Source: Christensenella sp. UBA6345 (GTDB lineage Bacteria > Bacillota > Clostridia > Christensenellales > UBA1242). From it: a stretch of DNA of 6,663 bases. Below the pieces are notes generated by a model, which searched no databases, was not told where the DNA came from, and worked only from the letters and a program-made list of their open reading frames with translations. Position 1 is the stretch's first letter, and the number at the start of each line of letters is the position of its first letter. The stretch lies in NCBI GenBank assembly GCA_002437945.1, contig DJSB01000006.1, positions 1-6,663 of the forward strand, in the 5' to 3' direction. Below, in pieces: positions 1 to 5,655 of the stretch. Both the position numbers and the translations under genes were made by a program.

Positions 1-58
1 CAAGTATAGGCTTTGCGTTGTATAATATTTAAAAAATCGGCTGCACGTTTTGGGATTC
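1..58 (+). repeat. Flanking repeat module A, left copy
   Basis: This stretch reappears as its reverse complement at 6476-6534; by eye about 51 of 59 positions agree, including the shared strings CGTTGTATA and GGCTGCACG. A more diverged direct copy follows at 133-180. It holds no plausible gene. It lies at the window edge, so its true left end is unknown. It is probably part of a dispersed intergenic repeat family. The family name and the mechanism of spread cannot be told from one window. Confidence 0.85.
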
Positions 59-88
59 CGAAAGGTGCTTGACACACTTTCGATTTGA
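59..88. repeat. Small bulged hairpin between repeat modules
   Basis: CGAAAG at 59-64 is complementary to CTTTCG at 77-82, and GTG at 65-67 can pair with CAC at 73-75 if A76 bulges. This unit joins module A to module C on the left side only. At 6536-6597 the equivalent junction is filled by a different GC-richer unit. It may be an extra repeat-family component or simple filler, and no function is evident. Confidence 0.4.
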
Positions 89-132
89 CTAACGTCAAAT
101 TTCGACTACACTACGTTCCGCTCAGAATGACA
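89..132 (+). repeat. Flanking repeat module C (TCATTCTGAGCG-type), left copy
   Basis: The reverse complement of this element is at 6619-6663. The first 19 bases are identical in both copies, from CTAACGTCAAAT through TTCGACT, and so is the last stretch, CGCTCAGAATGACA. The middle differs by substitutions and one base of length. The core carries short complementary pieces (GTCAAATTTCGAC). From general knowledge, elements beginning TCATTCTGAGCG are common intergenic repeats in many bacterial genomes. That recognition is from memory. Confidence 0.85.
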
Positions 133-197
133 TATATTTGCTATTCGTTTTATATTGTTTAAATATATACTGTACATTTTGCTATATAAACTGACTG
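133..197 (+). repeat. Diverged second copy of module A with decayed end
   Basis: Bases 133-180 align with 1-52 as a direct, more diverged copy. Shared pieces include TTTAAA, the CTG(C/T)AC(G/A)TTTTG block and the GCT-T-CGTT pattern. Bases 181-196 (GCTATA, then AACTGAC) match the reverse complement of the junction at 6534-6547 (GCTATAGAACTGAC), so the copy seems to extend to about 197 before decaying. This is the weakest of the repeat copies and no gene overlaps it. Confidence 0.6.
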
Positions 198-256
198 TAT
201 TGTTGTCTTACAGATTTAACTCTGCTACTGCTATGTGTTTGATGGATATGTATAAA

Positions 257-285
257 ATATATTATATAACATTGGTATCATTATT
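257..285 (+). promoter_or_regulatory. Candidate forespore (sigma-G-like) promoter for the ger operon
   Basis: ATATA at 257-261 resembles a sigma-G -35 element (GHATR) at four of five positions. After 17 bases, CATTATT at 279-285 resembles the -10 element (CATNHTA) at six of seven. It would start transcription near 292, about 45 bases before gerAA. GerA-family operons are normally under sigma-G, so the position fits. The region is so AT-rich that such matches arise easily, and no convincing vegetative promoter was found here. Treat it as a guess guided by context. Confidence 0.25.
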
Positions 286-311
286 TAATAATTAAGTATA
301 AAAGGAAGATT

Positions 312-330
312 TTACCACAAACTATGGTAA
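312..330 (+). promoter_or_regulatory. Hairpin touching the gerAA ribosome binding site
   Basis: TTACCA at 312-317 pairs perfectly with TGGTAA at 325-330 around a 7-base loop. The last two bases of the right arm are also the first two of the gerAA Shine-Dalgarno sequence AAGGTG (329-334). The stem could therefore modestly limit ribosome access. It is short and AT-rich, so it may be chance. Confidence 0.35.
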
Positions 331-338
331 GGTGAATT

Positions 339-1793
339 ATGAATATAACATCAAGTTTAAAGTCGAATATTAATAATATTAAATCACAATTTAATAATAG
401 TAAAGACATAATAATCAAGCAGTTTACATCGGGTAATTATAATATAGGTATTGTGTATCTTAAAGGTATGGTTGATGTTATGCAACTATCTCAATTTGTA
501 ATACAACCTTTACAATTGGCAGACACTAGCAAGATAGATGATTTGGGACAATTGATGGGTAATATAGTAGTCTATCCCGAGACAGCAGAAGAAACAGATT
601 TTTGCAAGATAATTAGCGAAATAACTAAAGGTAAAGTTGCAATTATTGTAGATAAATATAAAAGTATATATTTAATAGAATTGGACAAACCCAAAGAAAG
701 AAGTTTGACCGAGCCACCTACTAGTGCGGTATTGAAAGGTCCACGTGAAGGGTTTAATGAGAATATAAAAACCAATATAGCAGTGGTGCGAAAAATATTA
801 TCTACATCAGATTTGGTTACAGAAATGTTAACTGTGGGTAGAGTTACTACTACATCTGTATGTGTAATGTATTTAAAGGGGATTGCAGAAAAAACCTTGG
901 TTAAAGAAATTATCAATCGTCTTAAAACAATTGATATTGATGGAATAATTGATAGTTATTATATTACCGAATTTCTAAAACCCCATAAAGCAAGTATGTT
1001 TAAACAATTGGGTAATACGGAAAAACCTGATATTGCATGTGCAAAAATGCTGGAAGGTAGAATATTAATTTTGGTTGATGGTTCGCCCATTGCTATTACT
1101 TTACCTTATGTAATATTTGAAGATTTTCAAGCGGCAGATGATTATTATAAGATAAGCGCTAATGCTACTTTTGTACGTATGTTAAGAATTATTAGTTGTT
1201 TTATTACTATACTTTTGCCGGGGCTTTATATAGCAATGCAATTATATCATTATAAAGCCATACCACTTAAATTTTTAATTACAATAACCAATTCTACTCA
1301 AGGGCTTCCACTCACTCCAGTAACCGAAATACTTTTTGTTCTTATACTATTTGAAATATTATATGAAGCAAGTTTGCGTATGCCACAATATTTAGGTATA
1401 GCATTATCAGTAGTGGGTGCTTTGATACTAGGCGATACTGCAGTTAAAGCGGGCTTAATATCTCCACCTGCAGTTATGATAGTTGCATTAAGCGGTATTA
1501 CTTTGTATACCATACCAGACCAGTCTCAACAATTAAGTATATTAAGGTTAATGTTTACTTTGGCTGGTAGTATGTTGGGATTCTATGGTTTGATAATATT
1601 AAGTGTTTTTGTAATTATGTATCTTAATGATTATGATAACTTTAGAGCACCATATTTAAGTCCTTTCTCGCCGTATGTTAAAAATGATATAAAGGACGCA
1701 TTGATTAAACAACCATTAATTGAAATGAAAACTAGACCATTAAGTTTTCCCAATAAAAATTTAAGGAGAATGAAAAATGACAAAAAAGGTTAG
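339..1793 (+). CDS. gerAA: Spore germinant receptor subunit A (GerAA/GerKA family)
   Basis: This is the A subunit of a GerA-type germinant receptor in the inner spore membrane. It works with the B and C subunits to sense nutrients and trigger germination. The 484 residues match the family length. Residues 1-280 are the soluble two-part N-terminal region, with family motifs GPREGF (134-139), TEKPD (227-231) and EGRILILVDGSP (239-250). Residues about 282-428 form the membrane domain, with hydrophobic segments near 282-305, 328-345, 352-372, 374-392 and 400-428. This domain begins with the hallmark PGLY (294-297) and is followed by PYLSP (438-442). The ATG follows AAGGTG at 329-334 by four bases. 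Its 3' end overlaps gerAB by 17 bases, which implies coupled translation. Motifs are complete with no frameshift. The subfamily and the germinant cannot be read from the sequence. Confidence 0.97.
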   Translation: MNITSSLKSNINNIKSQFNNSKDIIIKQFTSGNYNIGIVYLKGMVDVMQLSQFVIQPLQLADTSKIDDLGQLMGNIVVYPETAEETDFCKIISEITKGKVAIIVDKYKSIYLIELDKPKERSLTEPPTSAVLKGPREGFNENIKTNIAVVRKILSTSDLVTEMLTVGRVTTTSVCVMYLKGIAEKTLVKEIINRLKTIDIDGIIDSYYITEFLKPHKASMFKQLGNTEKPDIACAKMLEGRILILVDGSPIAITLPYVIFEDFQAADDYYKISANATFVRMLRIISCFITILLPGLYIAMQLYHYKAIPLKFLITITNSTQGLPLTPVTEILFVLILFEILYEASLRMPQYLGIALSVVGALILGDTAVKAGLISPPAVMIVALSGITLYTIPDQSQQLSILRLMFTLAGSMLGFYGLIILSVFVIMYLNDYDNFRAPYLSPFSPYVKNDIKDALIKQPLIEMKTRPLSFPNKNLRRMKNDKKG

Positions 1794-2961
1794 TGGTGTA
1801 CAAGCCGGATTTATATTAGCACTTACTACAATTAGTCTTAAGTTCTTGGTATATCCGTCCATATTTGCTAAATATGCTTATAGAGATGTATATATACCTA
1901 TGGCTATAGGACTAGGCATGGATTTTATTTTTACACTAATTATTCTGTATGTGATTAAGTCCAATCCGCATATTACTTTATCTCAATTACTGACTAGAGT
2001 TATGGGTAAGACTGTCTCAAAAATAATCTATGTAATACTGTTTTTAAGATTTTTTTCTAAAGGCATAATTGCTATAAAAGAAGTGCATAATTACTTTAAC
2101 GAGACACTTTTTGACAATATCAACTGGTTTGTGTACATGTTCCCGCTATTTTTACTATCTGGATACATGATGCTTAAAGACTTCCGTACCTTTGGTAGAA
2201 CGATACAATTCTTTATACCTTTAATAATTGCTGCTTTAATATTTACAATATTTGTTCCTGCTACTTCGGCAGATTTTTCTAATATACTTCCTATGTTTGA
2301 AAAAGGTGCTAGTGGAATATTTAAGGCGTTGTTGTATTGTGCATATGCTTTTGGAGATTACTTAATACTATTACTATTAATGGGTAATATTGACTATCGT
2401 CCCAATACCAATCGTACCATAATTATTACTTTAATAGTTACAGATATAATAGTAGTAATTTTCTATGTTATATTCGCTAGTATATTTAAAGATACCGGAC
2501 TTAATAGGTCACTTGCGATAAGCGAAATGTTATTATATACCAACATTAATACTGCTACGGGGACTATTAATTGGGTCAACATTTTAGTCTGGTTAATAAT
2601 TATGTTCCTGCAAATCGGGCTTATGTTTTATTGTGCTTCCACCTGCCTAGGCCAAATTTTCTCTATTAAGAATAAATACATTAATATGTCTATCGTGACA
2701 GTTTTGGCAGTGATAACTGTATTCTATTTATATTTAAGTTTGATACGAATGCTTAATATAGTAACCAATATTTATGCGTCAGTATTTATTATTTCTGTTC
2801 AGATAATATTGCCAATATTGTGTTTGGTCTCTACTTTGATTTTAAATAATAAACACAGATTTAATTGGGTGGACGTGTACGATAAAAAAGTAATTAAATA
2901 TCAATTAACTGATATTACTGGTGGAACATTAAAGAACAAGCAATTTAAGTTAAAAATGTAA
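1777..2961 (+). CDS. gerAB: Spore germinant receptor subunit B (GerAB family, APC-type membrane protein)
   Basis: This is the B subunit of the germinant receptor, a transporter-fold integral membrane protein of the spore-permease group within the APC superfamily. B subunits are known to hold the germinant-binding site. The 394 residues contain ten hydrophobic segments, roughly 10-28, 38-60, 80-100, 116-133, 143-160, 180-202, 213-236, 265-290, 303-322 and 333-357, as expected. The family-like stretch ILPMFEKG (170-177), followed by FGDYLILLLL (192-201), corresponds to the usual LP...G...FGE region. The ATG at 1777 lies inside the end of gerAA and is preceded by AAGGAG at 1763-1768, eight bases upstream. 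The polar C-terminal tail of about 35 residues (360-394) is somewhat long for the family, whose members are often near 365 residues. The first membrane segment lacks the usual glycine-rich signature, so the ligand may be atypical. Confidence 0.96.
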   Translation: MTKKVSGVQAGFILALTTISLKFLVYPSIFAKYAYRDVYIPMAIGLGMDFIFTLIILYVIKSNPHITLSQLLTRVMGKTVSKIIYVILFLRFFSKGIIAIKEVHNYFNETLFDNINWFVYMFPLFLLSGYMMLKDFRTFGRTIQFFIPLIIAALIFTIFVPATSADFSNILPMFEKGASGIFKALLYCAYAFGDYLILLLLMGNIDYRPNTNRTIIITLIVTDIIVVIFYVIFASIFKDTGLNRSLAISEMLLYTNINTATGTINWVNILVWLIIMFLQIGLMFYCASTCLGQIFSIKNKYINMSIVTVLAVITVFYLYLSLIRMLNIVTNIYASVFIISVQIILPILCLVSTLILNNKHRFNWVDVYDKKVIKYQLTDITGGTLKNKQFKLKM

Positions 2962-2992
2962 ATATTTAAACCATAAAATAAAGGAGATGGCT

Positions 2993-4354
2993 ATGATAAA
3001 ATATTTTAGTAAACATAAATATCTAGTGGTATTTATACTTATCATAGCCTTGTTTATACCATACTCAATTTACCAAGTACCAGAGACTGATAAGATAAGT
3101 GTAATAACGAGTATAGGTCTAGACAAGATAGATAAAGGAATCCAGTTAAGTGTTAATACTATCATACCCAATAGTGGGACTATGAGTGGCGGTGGTGGTT
3201 CTGATGGAACAGTTAAATCTATGGTGGTTAATGGTAAAAATGTGGGAGACGCATTTACACGCCTTGCATTAGTGCTAGGTAAATTACCGGGGCTAGCACA
3301 TTGTGATTCAATAGTAATTAATAAAGAATTGTTTGAAAAAGATGTTACAGAATACCTAGACTATTTTGTACGTACCAATAACTTAACATCTAATGCATCG
3401 TTGATTGTTGCAGAAAAATCAGCGAAAGAAATAATAGAAACTGCAGCATCTCAAAAAGGATTAAGAGCCATAACATTAAGTGATGTGCTTCTGCTTAATC
3501 ATGAATATGTGCTTGCAAAAAAATCTAATATAGATGCTTTTTATGCCAACTATTTTTCCAACTCATCATCAATGGCTCTACCTATATTAAGCGTGGGGCA
3601 AAGTAATGAAGGAGAAGAAGATTTGGGCGACAACGAAGATAAACAGAGTGGTACGGGCGACCAAAATAATTCGCAATCAAATGATAGTAGTTCTTCACAA
3701 GATAGCAGTGGTAATTCTAGTGATAGTCAATCTAGTGGACAAGGTGGCGGAGAGTCTTCAAAAAGCGGTGGACAAAGTGGGAGTTCGGGCTCGACTCCAC
3801 CTACAAAAATATTAAAAAATGAAGGTAAAGGATTAGTTGTTAAAAAGGGCAAAGCGATAAAGATTATTGAAGGCGAAGATATGGAAGGGTTAAGTTTGTT
3901 AAGTAAGACAACTAAAAAAGGACATATTCAAGTCGGCAATGTTAATAGTGACGAGTTTAATGATGCAACACTTAATTTTGATATATTTCAAAAAAAGGTA
4001 ACTACTAATGGATATTTTTTAGGCGATACACCAGTATTTAATTATGATATTCTTTTAATATTAAGACTTGAAGAAGTTGTTATGGATAGTTATGATATTA
4101 CTTCTATGGTGGCTGTTAAAAATTTTGTTAAAGGTAATATAAAAGATGTGACCCAAGAAACTATACATTCTACCTTGGCTCATATTATTAATACTTGTAA
4201 AAACAATCAAACTGATATTTTGGGAGTGTATGACTATTTCTTTAAATATCATACTCAACAATGGAAAGATTTTTTAGATGGTTTAGATAATAAAGAAGAT
4301 TATCTTAAATATGTTGTTTTCACTTGTGATTTAACAACTCAAGGAAAGATTTAA
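2993..4354 (+). CDS. gerAC: Spore germinant receptor subunit C (GerAC family), without lipobox and with Ser/Gly linker
   Basis: This is the C subunit of the germinant receptor, normally a lipoprotein on the outer face of the inner spore membrane. ATG 2993 is chosen over the in-frame ATG 2987 because AAGGAG at 2981-2986 abuts 2987 but sits six bases before 2993; this gives 453 residues. Family features include SIGLDK (40-45), a domain 1 region to about 200, the domain 2 start GKGLVVKKGK (278-287), and the C-terminal DILGVYDYFFKYHTQQW (408-424). Two oddities stand out. The N-terminal hydrophobic stretch (9-28) is followed by PYSIYQVPETDK where relatives have a lipobox and CWD(R)RE, so there is no cysteine to lipidate and it probably serves as an uncleaved anchor. 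A linker rich in Ser, Gly, Gln, Asn and Asp (204-268) separates domains 1 and 2; without it the length is near the family norm. The frame is intact, so this is not a pseudogene. Confidence 0.93.
   Translation: MIKYFSKHKYLVVFILIIALFIPYSIYQVPETDKISVITSIGLDKIDKGIQLSVNTIIPNSGTMSGGGGSDGTVKSMVVNGKNVGDAFTRLALVLGKLPGLAHCDSIVINKELFEKDVTEYLDYFVRTNNLTSNASLIVAEKSAKEIIETAASQKGLRAITLSDVLLLNHEYVLAKKSNIDAFYANYFSNSSSMALPILSVGQSNEGEEDLGDNEDKQSGTGDQNNSQSNDSSSSQDSSGNSSDSQSSGQGGGESSKSGGQSGSSGSTPPTKILKNEGKGLVVKKGKAIKIIEGEDMEGLSLLSKTTKKGHIQVGNVNSDEFNDATLNFDIFQKKVTTNGYFLGDTPVFNYDILLILRLEEVVMDSYDITSMVAVKNFVKGNIKDVTQETIHSTLAHIINTCKNNQTDILGVYDYFFKYHTQQWKDFLDGLDNKEDYLKYVVFTCDLTTQGKI
3602..3796 (+). other. Low-complexity Ser/Gly/Gln-rich linker inside gerAC
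   Basis: This segment encodes GerAC residues about 204-268. It begins acidic (EGEEDLGDNED) and then becomes a disordered-looking stretch: the last 50 residues contain 21 Ser and 11 Gly, with the rest mostly Gln, Asn and Asp. The DNA is locally repetitive (AGTGG, GATAG, CAA units) but has no exact tandem period. It falls where GerAC domain 1 joins domain 2, and the domain 2 motifs resume at once afterwards, so it is an in-frame linker expansion and does not disrupt the fold. Confidence 0.9.
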
Positions 4355-4426
4355 TTATAGTTGTTTGTGTCGAAAAAGAATTAGTGATTAGATATTTTGT
4401 AGTATAGATTAGTAAACTTTTAATTT

Positions 4427-4490
4427 ATGTTCTCATTCTTTTGATTTTGGTATTGGTGTGCGATAGAGTAAAGAAAAAAAAGGAGAACAT
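4427..4490 (+). promoter_or_regulatory. Inverted repeat over the lipoprotein gene's ribosome binding site
   Basis: ATGTTCTC at 4427-4434 is the exact reverse complement of GAGAACAT at 4483-4490. The right arm overlaps AGGAG at 4481-4485, the Shine-Dalgarno sequence of the gene starting at 4494. Just inside, the pyrimidine run at 4436-4442 can pair with the A-run at 4474-4481, lengthening the stem around a loop of about 30 bases. If the RNA starts upstream, the hairpin would hide the ribosome binding site. Alternatively the arms could be protein sites flanking a weak promoter (TTGATT 4441-4446, 17 bases, TAGAGT 4464-4469). No terminator is seen in 4355-4493. Confidence 0.5.
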
Positions 4491-4493
4491 TAT

Positions 4494-4955
4494 ATGAAAA
4501 AATTATCAAAACTATTTCTATTGGGAGTACTAGTATTACCATGTCTAATGTTGTATGCTTGCGGAACTATGAGTGTAAAAGGTAGAGACTTTGAATATGA
4601 TAATTCTACAGTAGATTTTACAGGAACAGGCACTGCTAATCAAACAGCACTTGAAAATGAAAAACAATCTTTAAAAGATAAATATAAAGATGTAAGTGTT
4701 AAGTTTGCAGATAATGGAACAGTTACATTCGGCAGTGACCAATTGTATTACACACAAGACGGCTCAAAAATCACTATGTTTACAGACTCTGAAAAGAAAA
4801 ATGCTTACACTAAATTTAATGGTGGAGATGCCCAAATCTGTGTAGATGGCAAAAATGTTAAAGTTACATTTGTAGGTAACGAAGCCAATAATAATGCCAA
4901 CTATAAATACACTGTTAACTTTAAACAAGTAGCAAGTGATAATACCAATAAATAA
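4494..4955 (+). CDS. Small lipoprotein of unknown function
   Basis: The product has 153 residues and I do not recognise its family. A lipoprotein signal peptide is clear: MKKLSK, a hydrophobic core at 7-20, and the lipobox LYAC (20-23), so C23 should be lipidated and the mature protein tethered to the outer face of the membrane. The mature part is polar. A helical-looking stretch (about 50-65, ENEKQSLKDKY) is followed by alternating hydrophobic/polar beta-strand patterns (68-80, 83-97, 112-128, 136-145), suggesting a small beta-rich domain; the tail is Asn/Asp/Ser-rich. The start is set by AGGAG at 4481-4485, eight bases before ATG. It lies 139 bases after gerAC, with no terminator between, and ends before the terminator at 5095-5129. 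Co-expression with the ger operon is possible but unproven. The lipid anchor is confident; the function is open. Confidence 0.88.
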   Translation: MKKLSKLFLLGVLVLPCLMLYACGTMSVKGRDFEYDNSTVDFTGTGTANQTALENEKQSLKDKYKDVSVKFADNGTVTFGSDQLYYTQDGSKITMFTDSEKKNAYTKFNGGDAQICVDGKNVKVTFVGNEANNNANYKYTVNFKQVASDNTNK

Positions 4956-5094
4956 TTAATCTTAAACAATGTTATAATATATAAAGTGAAAATTTAAAAT
5001 TTAAAACACTATTTTTAATAATAAAAAGTTATTCAATGTTTAGAGTGTTTGTTTAAGATAATTAAGTATTAATTTAAACAATTTAATAAATATT
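4956..5094 (+). other. AT-rich 3' region with an interrupted 16-base inverted repeat
   Basis: No gene is seen here. The continuous 16 bases at 5044-5059 (AGTGTTTGTTTAAGAT) are complementary to two separated blocks: ATCTTAAACA at 4959-4968 and AACACT at 5005-5010. Thirty-six bases (4969-5004) separate the two blocks, as though inserted into the left arm. In RNA this would give a long stem with a large one-sided loop and an AT-rich terminal loop. No U-run follows, so it is not itself a terminator. It could be a stabilising 3' UTR structure, a decayed mobile element or chance in AT-rich sequence. Confidence 0.4.
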
Positions 5095-5129
5095 AAAATC
5101 AGGTATATTACAACATACTTGGTTTTTTT
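5095..5129 (+). terminator. Intrinsic terminator after the lipoprotein gene
   Basis: AAAATCAGGTAT (5095-5106) pairs with ATACTTGGTTTT (5115-5126) around the 8-base loop ATTACAAC. There are two G-U wobbles and the stem runs into seven Ts at 5123-5129. It should end transcription of the lipoprotein gene, and of the ger operon if that reads through, before the rpsF promoter. Confidence 0.8.
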
Positions 5130-5130
5130 A

Positions 5131-5166
5131 TTGAAATATACTTTAATATATACATTAATATATACT
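5131..5166 (+). repeat. Three tandem 12-base repeats upstream of the rpsF promoter
   Basis: Three units in a row read TTGAAATATACT (5131-5142), TTTAATATATAC-phase copy TTAATATATAC (5143-5153) and TTAATATATAC (5155-5165). The last two are identical over 11 bases. The array ends exactly where the -35 element begins, in the place of an UP element or activator site. Its period is 12 rather than a helical 10-11, which argues for replication slippage over phased protein binding. Confidence 0.6.
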
Positions 5167-5194
5167 TGATTATTTTATTTTTATTTGATATAAT
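5166..5194 (+). promoter_or_regulatory. Vegetative (sigma-A) promoter of rpsF-ssb-rpsR
   Basis: The -35 element is TTGATT (5166-5171). After a 17-base spacer comes a perfect TATAAT (5189-5194). Transcription should start near 5201, giving a leader of about 140 bases before rpsF. It sits directly downstream of the terminator at 5095-5129, so the ribosomal protein operon is transcribed independently of the upstream genes. This is the best vegetative promoter in the window. Confidence 0.88.
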
Positions 5195-5214
5195 ACACAC
5201 GTAATTAATACTAG

Positions 5215-5254
5215 GGTTAAAAATGTTGCCGTTAATACAAAGTTAATTTTAACT
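5215..5254 (+). promoter_or_regulatory. First stem-loop of the rpsF leader
   Basis: GTTAAAA (5216-5222) pairs with TTTTAAC (5247-5253), plus a G-U pair at 5215/5254, around a 24-base loop that contains a CCG at 5229-5231. It lies near the predicted 5' end of the rpsF mRNA. It may be an RNA-stabilising 5' hairpin, and its sequence does not match a known riboswitch that I recognise. Confidence 0.4.
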
Positions 5255-5259
5255 AGGTA

Positions 5260-5324
5260 GTTAGGCAAGATTATAGTCATTAGTATATTAATTGCCAACT
5301 TGCTTTTAGTAAAAAGCCGATAAG
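5260..5324 (+). promoter_or_regulatory. Likely S6:S18 autoregulatory leader element
   Basis: A hairpin forms from GCTTTT (5302-5307) and AAAAGC (5312-5317) with loop AGTA. On its 3' side CGAT (5318-5321) bulges, and an outer stem CTT (5299-5301) / AAG (5322-5324) closes it, so CCG (5317-5319) lies at the bulge. A CCG box in a bulge between a stem and a hairpin is the published signature of rpsF leaders bound by the S6:S18 complex, which is both products' feedback repressor. Ahead of it GTT-A-GGCAA (5260-5268) can pair with TTGCCAAC (5292-5299). Placement 6 bases before AAGGAGG (5330-5336) fits translational control. The short outer stem lowers certainty. Confidence 0.65.
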
Positions 5325-5342
5325 ACCATAAGGAGGTAATTT

Positions 5343-5627
5343 ATGAACAAATACGAATTGCTTACTATTTTCTCTGCTACTTTAACTGACGAAGAAAAAG
5401 ACGCCGCTGTTAAAAAGTATACAGATTTAATGGAAAAAGAAGGCAAACTTGTAGGTATCAATAAATGGGGTGTTAAAAAATTAGCATATCCTGTTAACTA
5501 CAAGAAAGAAGGTTACTATGTTTTATTTGAATTTGAAGCAGAACCATCTTTGCCAAAACGTATCAACGACTTAATGAATATTGATGAAGCCGTTATGCGT
5601 AGTTTGTGCTTAAAGAAAGAAGCATAA
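5343..5627 (+). CDS. rpsF: 30S ribosomal protein S6
   Basis: S6 binds the central domain of 16S rRNA together with S18 during assembly of the 30S platform. The 94 residues equal the usual bacterial length. Hallmarks are the N-terminal MNKYELLTIF strand, the central WGVKKLAYPVNYKKEGYYVLFEFEA region (42-66, the paired strands of the ferredoxin-like fold), and the C-terminal NIDEAVMRSLCLKK. The start has an ideal AAGGAGG (5330-5336) six bases upstream. It is the first gene of rpsF-ssb-rpsR, 28 bases before ssb, driven by the promoter at 5166-5194 and probably repressed by its own product with S18 through the leader. Arginine codons here are CGT, as is usual in highly expressed genes. Confidence 0.98.
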   Translation: MNKYELLTIFSATLTDEEKDAAVKKYTDLMEKEGKLVGINKWGVKKLAYPVNYKKEGYYVLFEFEAEPSLPKRINDLMNIDEAVMRSLCLKKEA

Positions 5628-5655
5628 TTAATTAATCATTGAAGGATAAAACGAT

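Noticed and set aside
1..197. CRISPR array
   Set aside because: The repeats are diverged, unequal in length and not separated by regular unique spacers, and no cas gene is present.
324..335. Three-codon frame ATG GTA AGG TGA just before gerAA
   Set aside because: It overlaps the gerAA ribosome binding site, but the only upstream purine run (GGAAG at 304-308) is too far away, so translation is unlikely.
572..916. Open frame of 114 codons on the - strand
   Set aside because: It lies wholly inside gerAA, has no matching protein features, and is explained by the coding bias of the overlapping gene.
1298..1513. Open frame of 71 codons on the - strand
   Set aside because: It is antisense to the membrane domain of gerAA, with no ribosome binding site or recognisable product.
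2987..2995. ATG at 2987 as the gerAC start
   Set aside because: The Shine-Dalgarno AAGGAG ends at 2986, leaving no spacing; the in-frame ATG at 2993 has six bases, so it was preferred. The two forms differ by only two residues.
3606..3815. Open frame of 69 codons in another + frame
   Set aside because: It lies over the low-complexity linker of gerAC; the repetitive codons there keep a second frame open by chance.
4061..4261. Open frame of 66 codons on the - strand
   Set aside because: It is antisense to the conserved C-terminal domain of gerAC and shows no independent support.
4333..4365. AACAACT / AGTTGTT hairpin across the gerAC stop as a terminator
   Set aside because: It has a seven-base AT-rich stem, a 19-base loop and no T-run after it, so it does not qualify as an intrinsic terminator.
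5223..5246. Seven-codon frame in the rpsF leader (MLPLIQS)
   Set aside because: It has only a weak AGGG at 5213-5216 and no attenuator arrangement after it; S6:S18 feedback explains the leader better.
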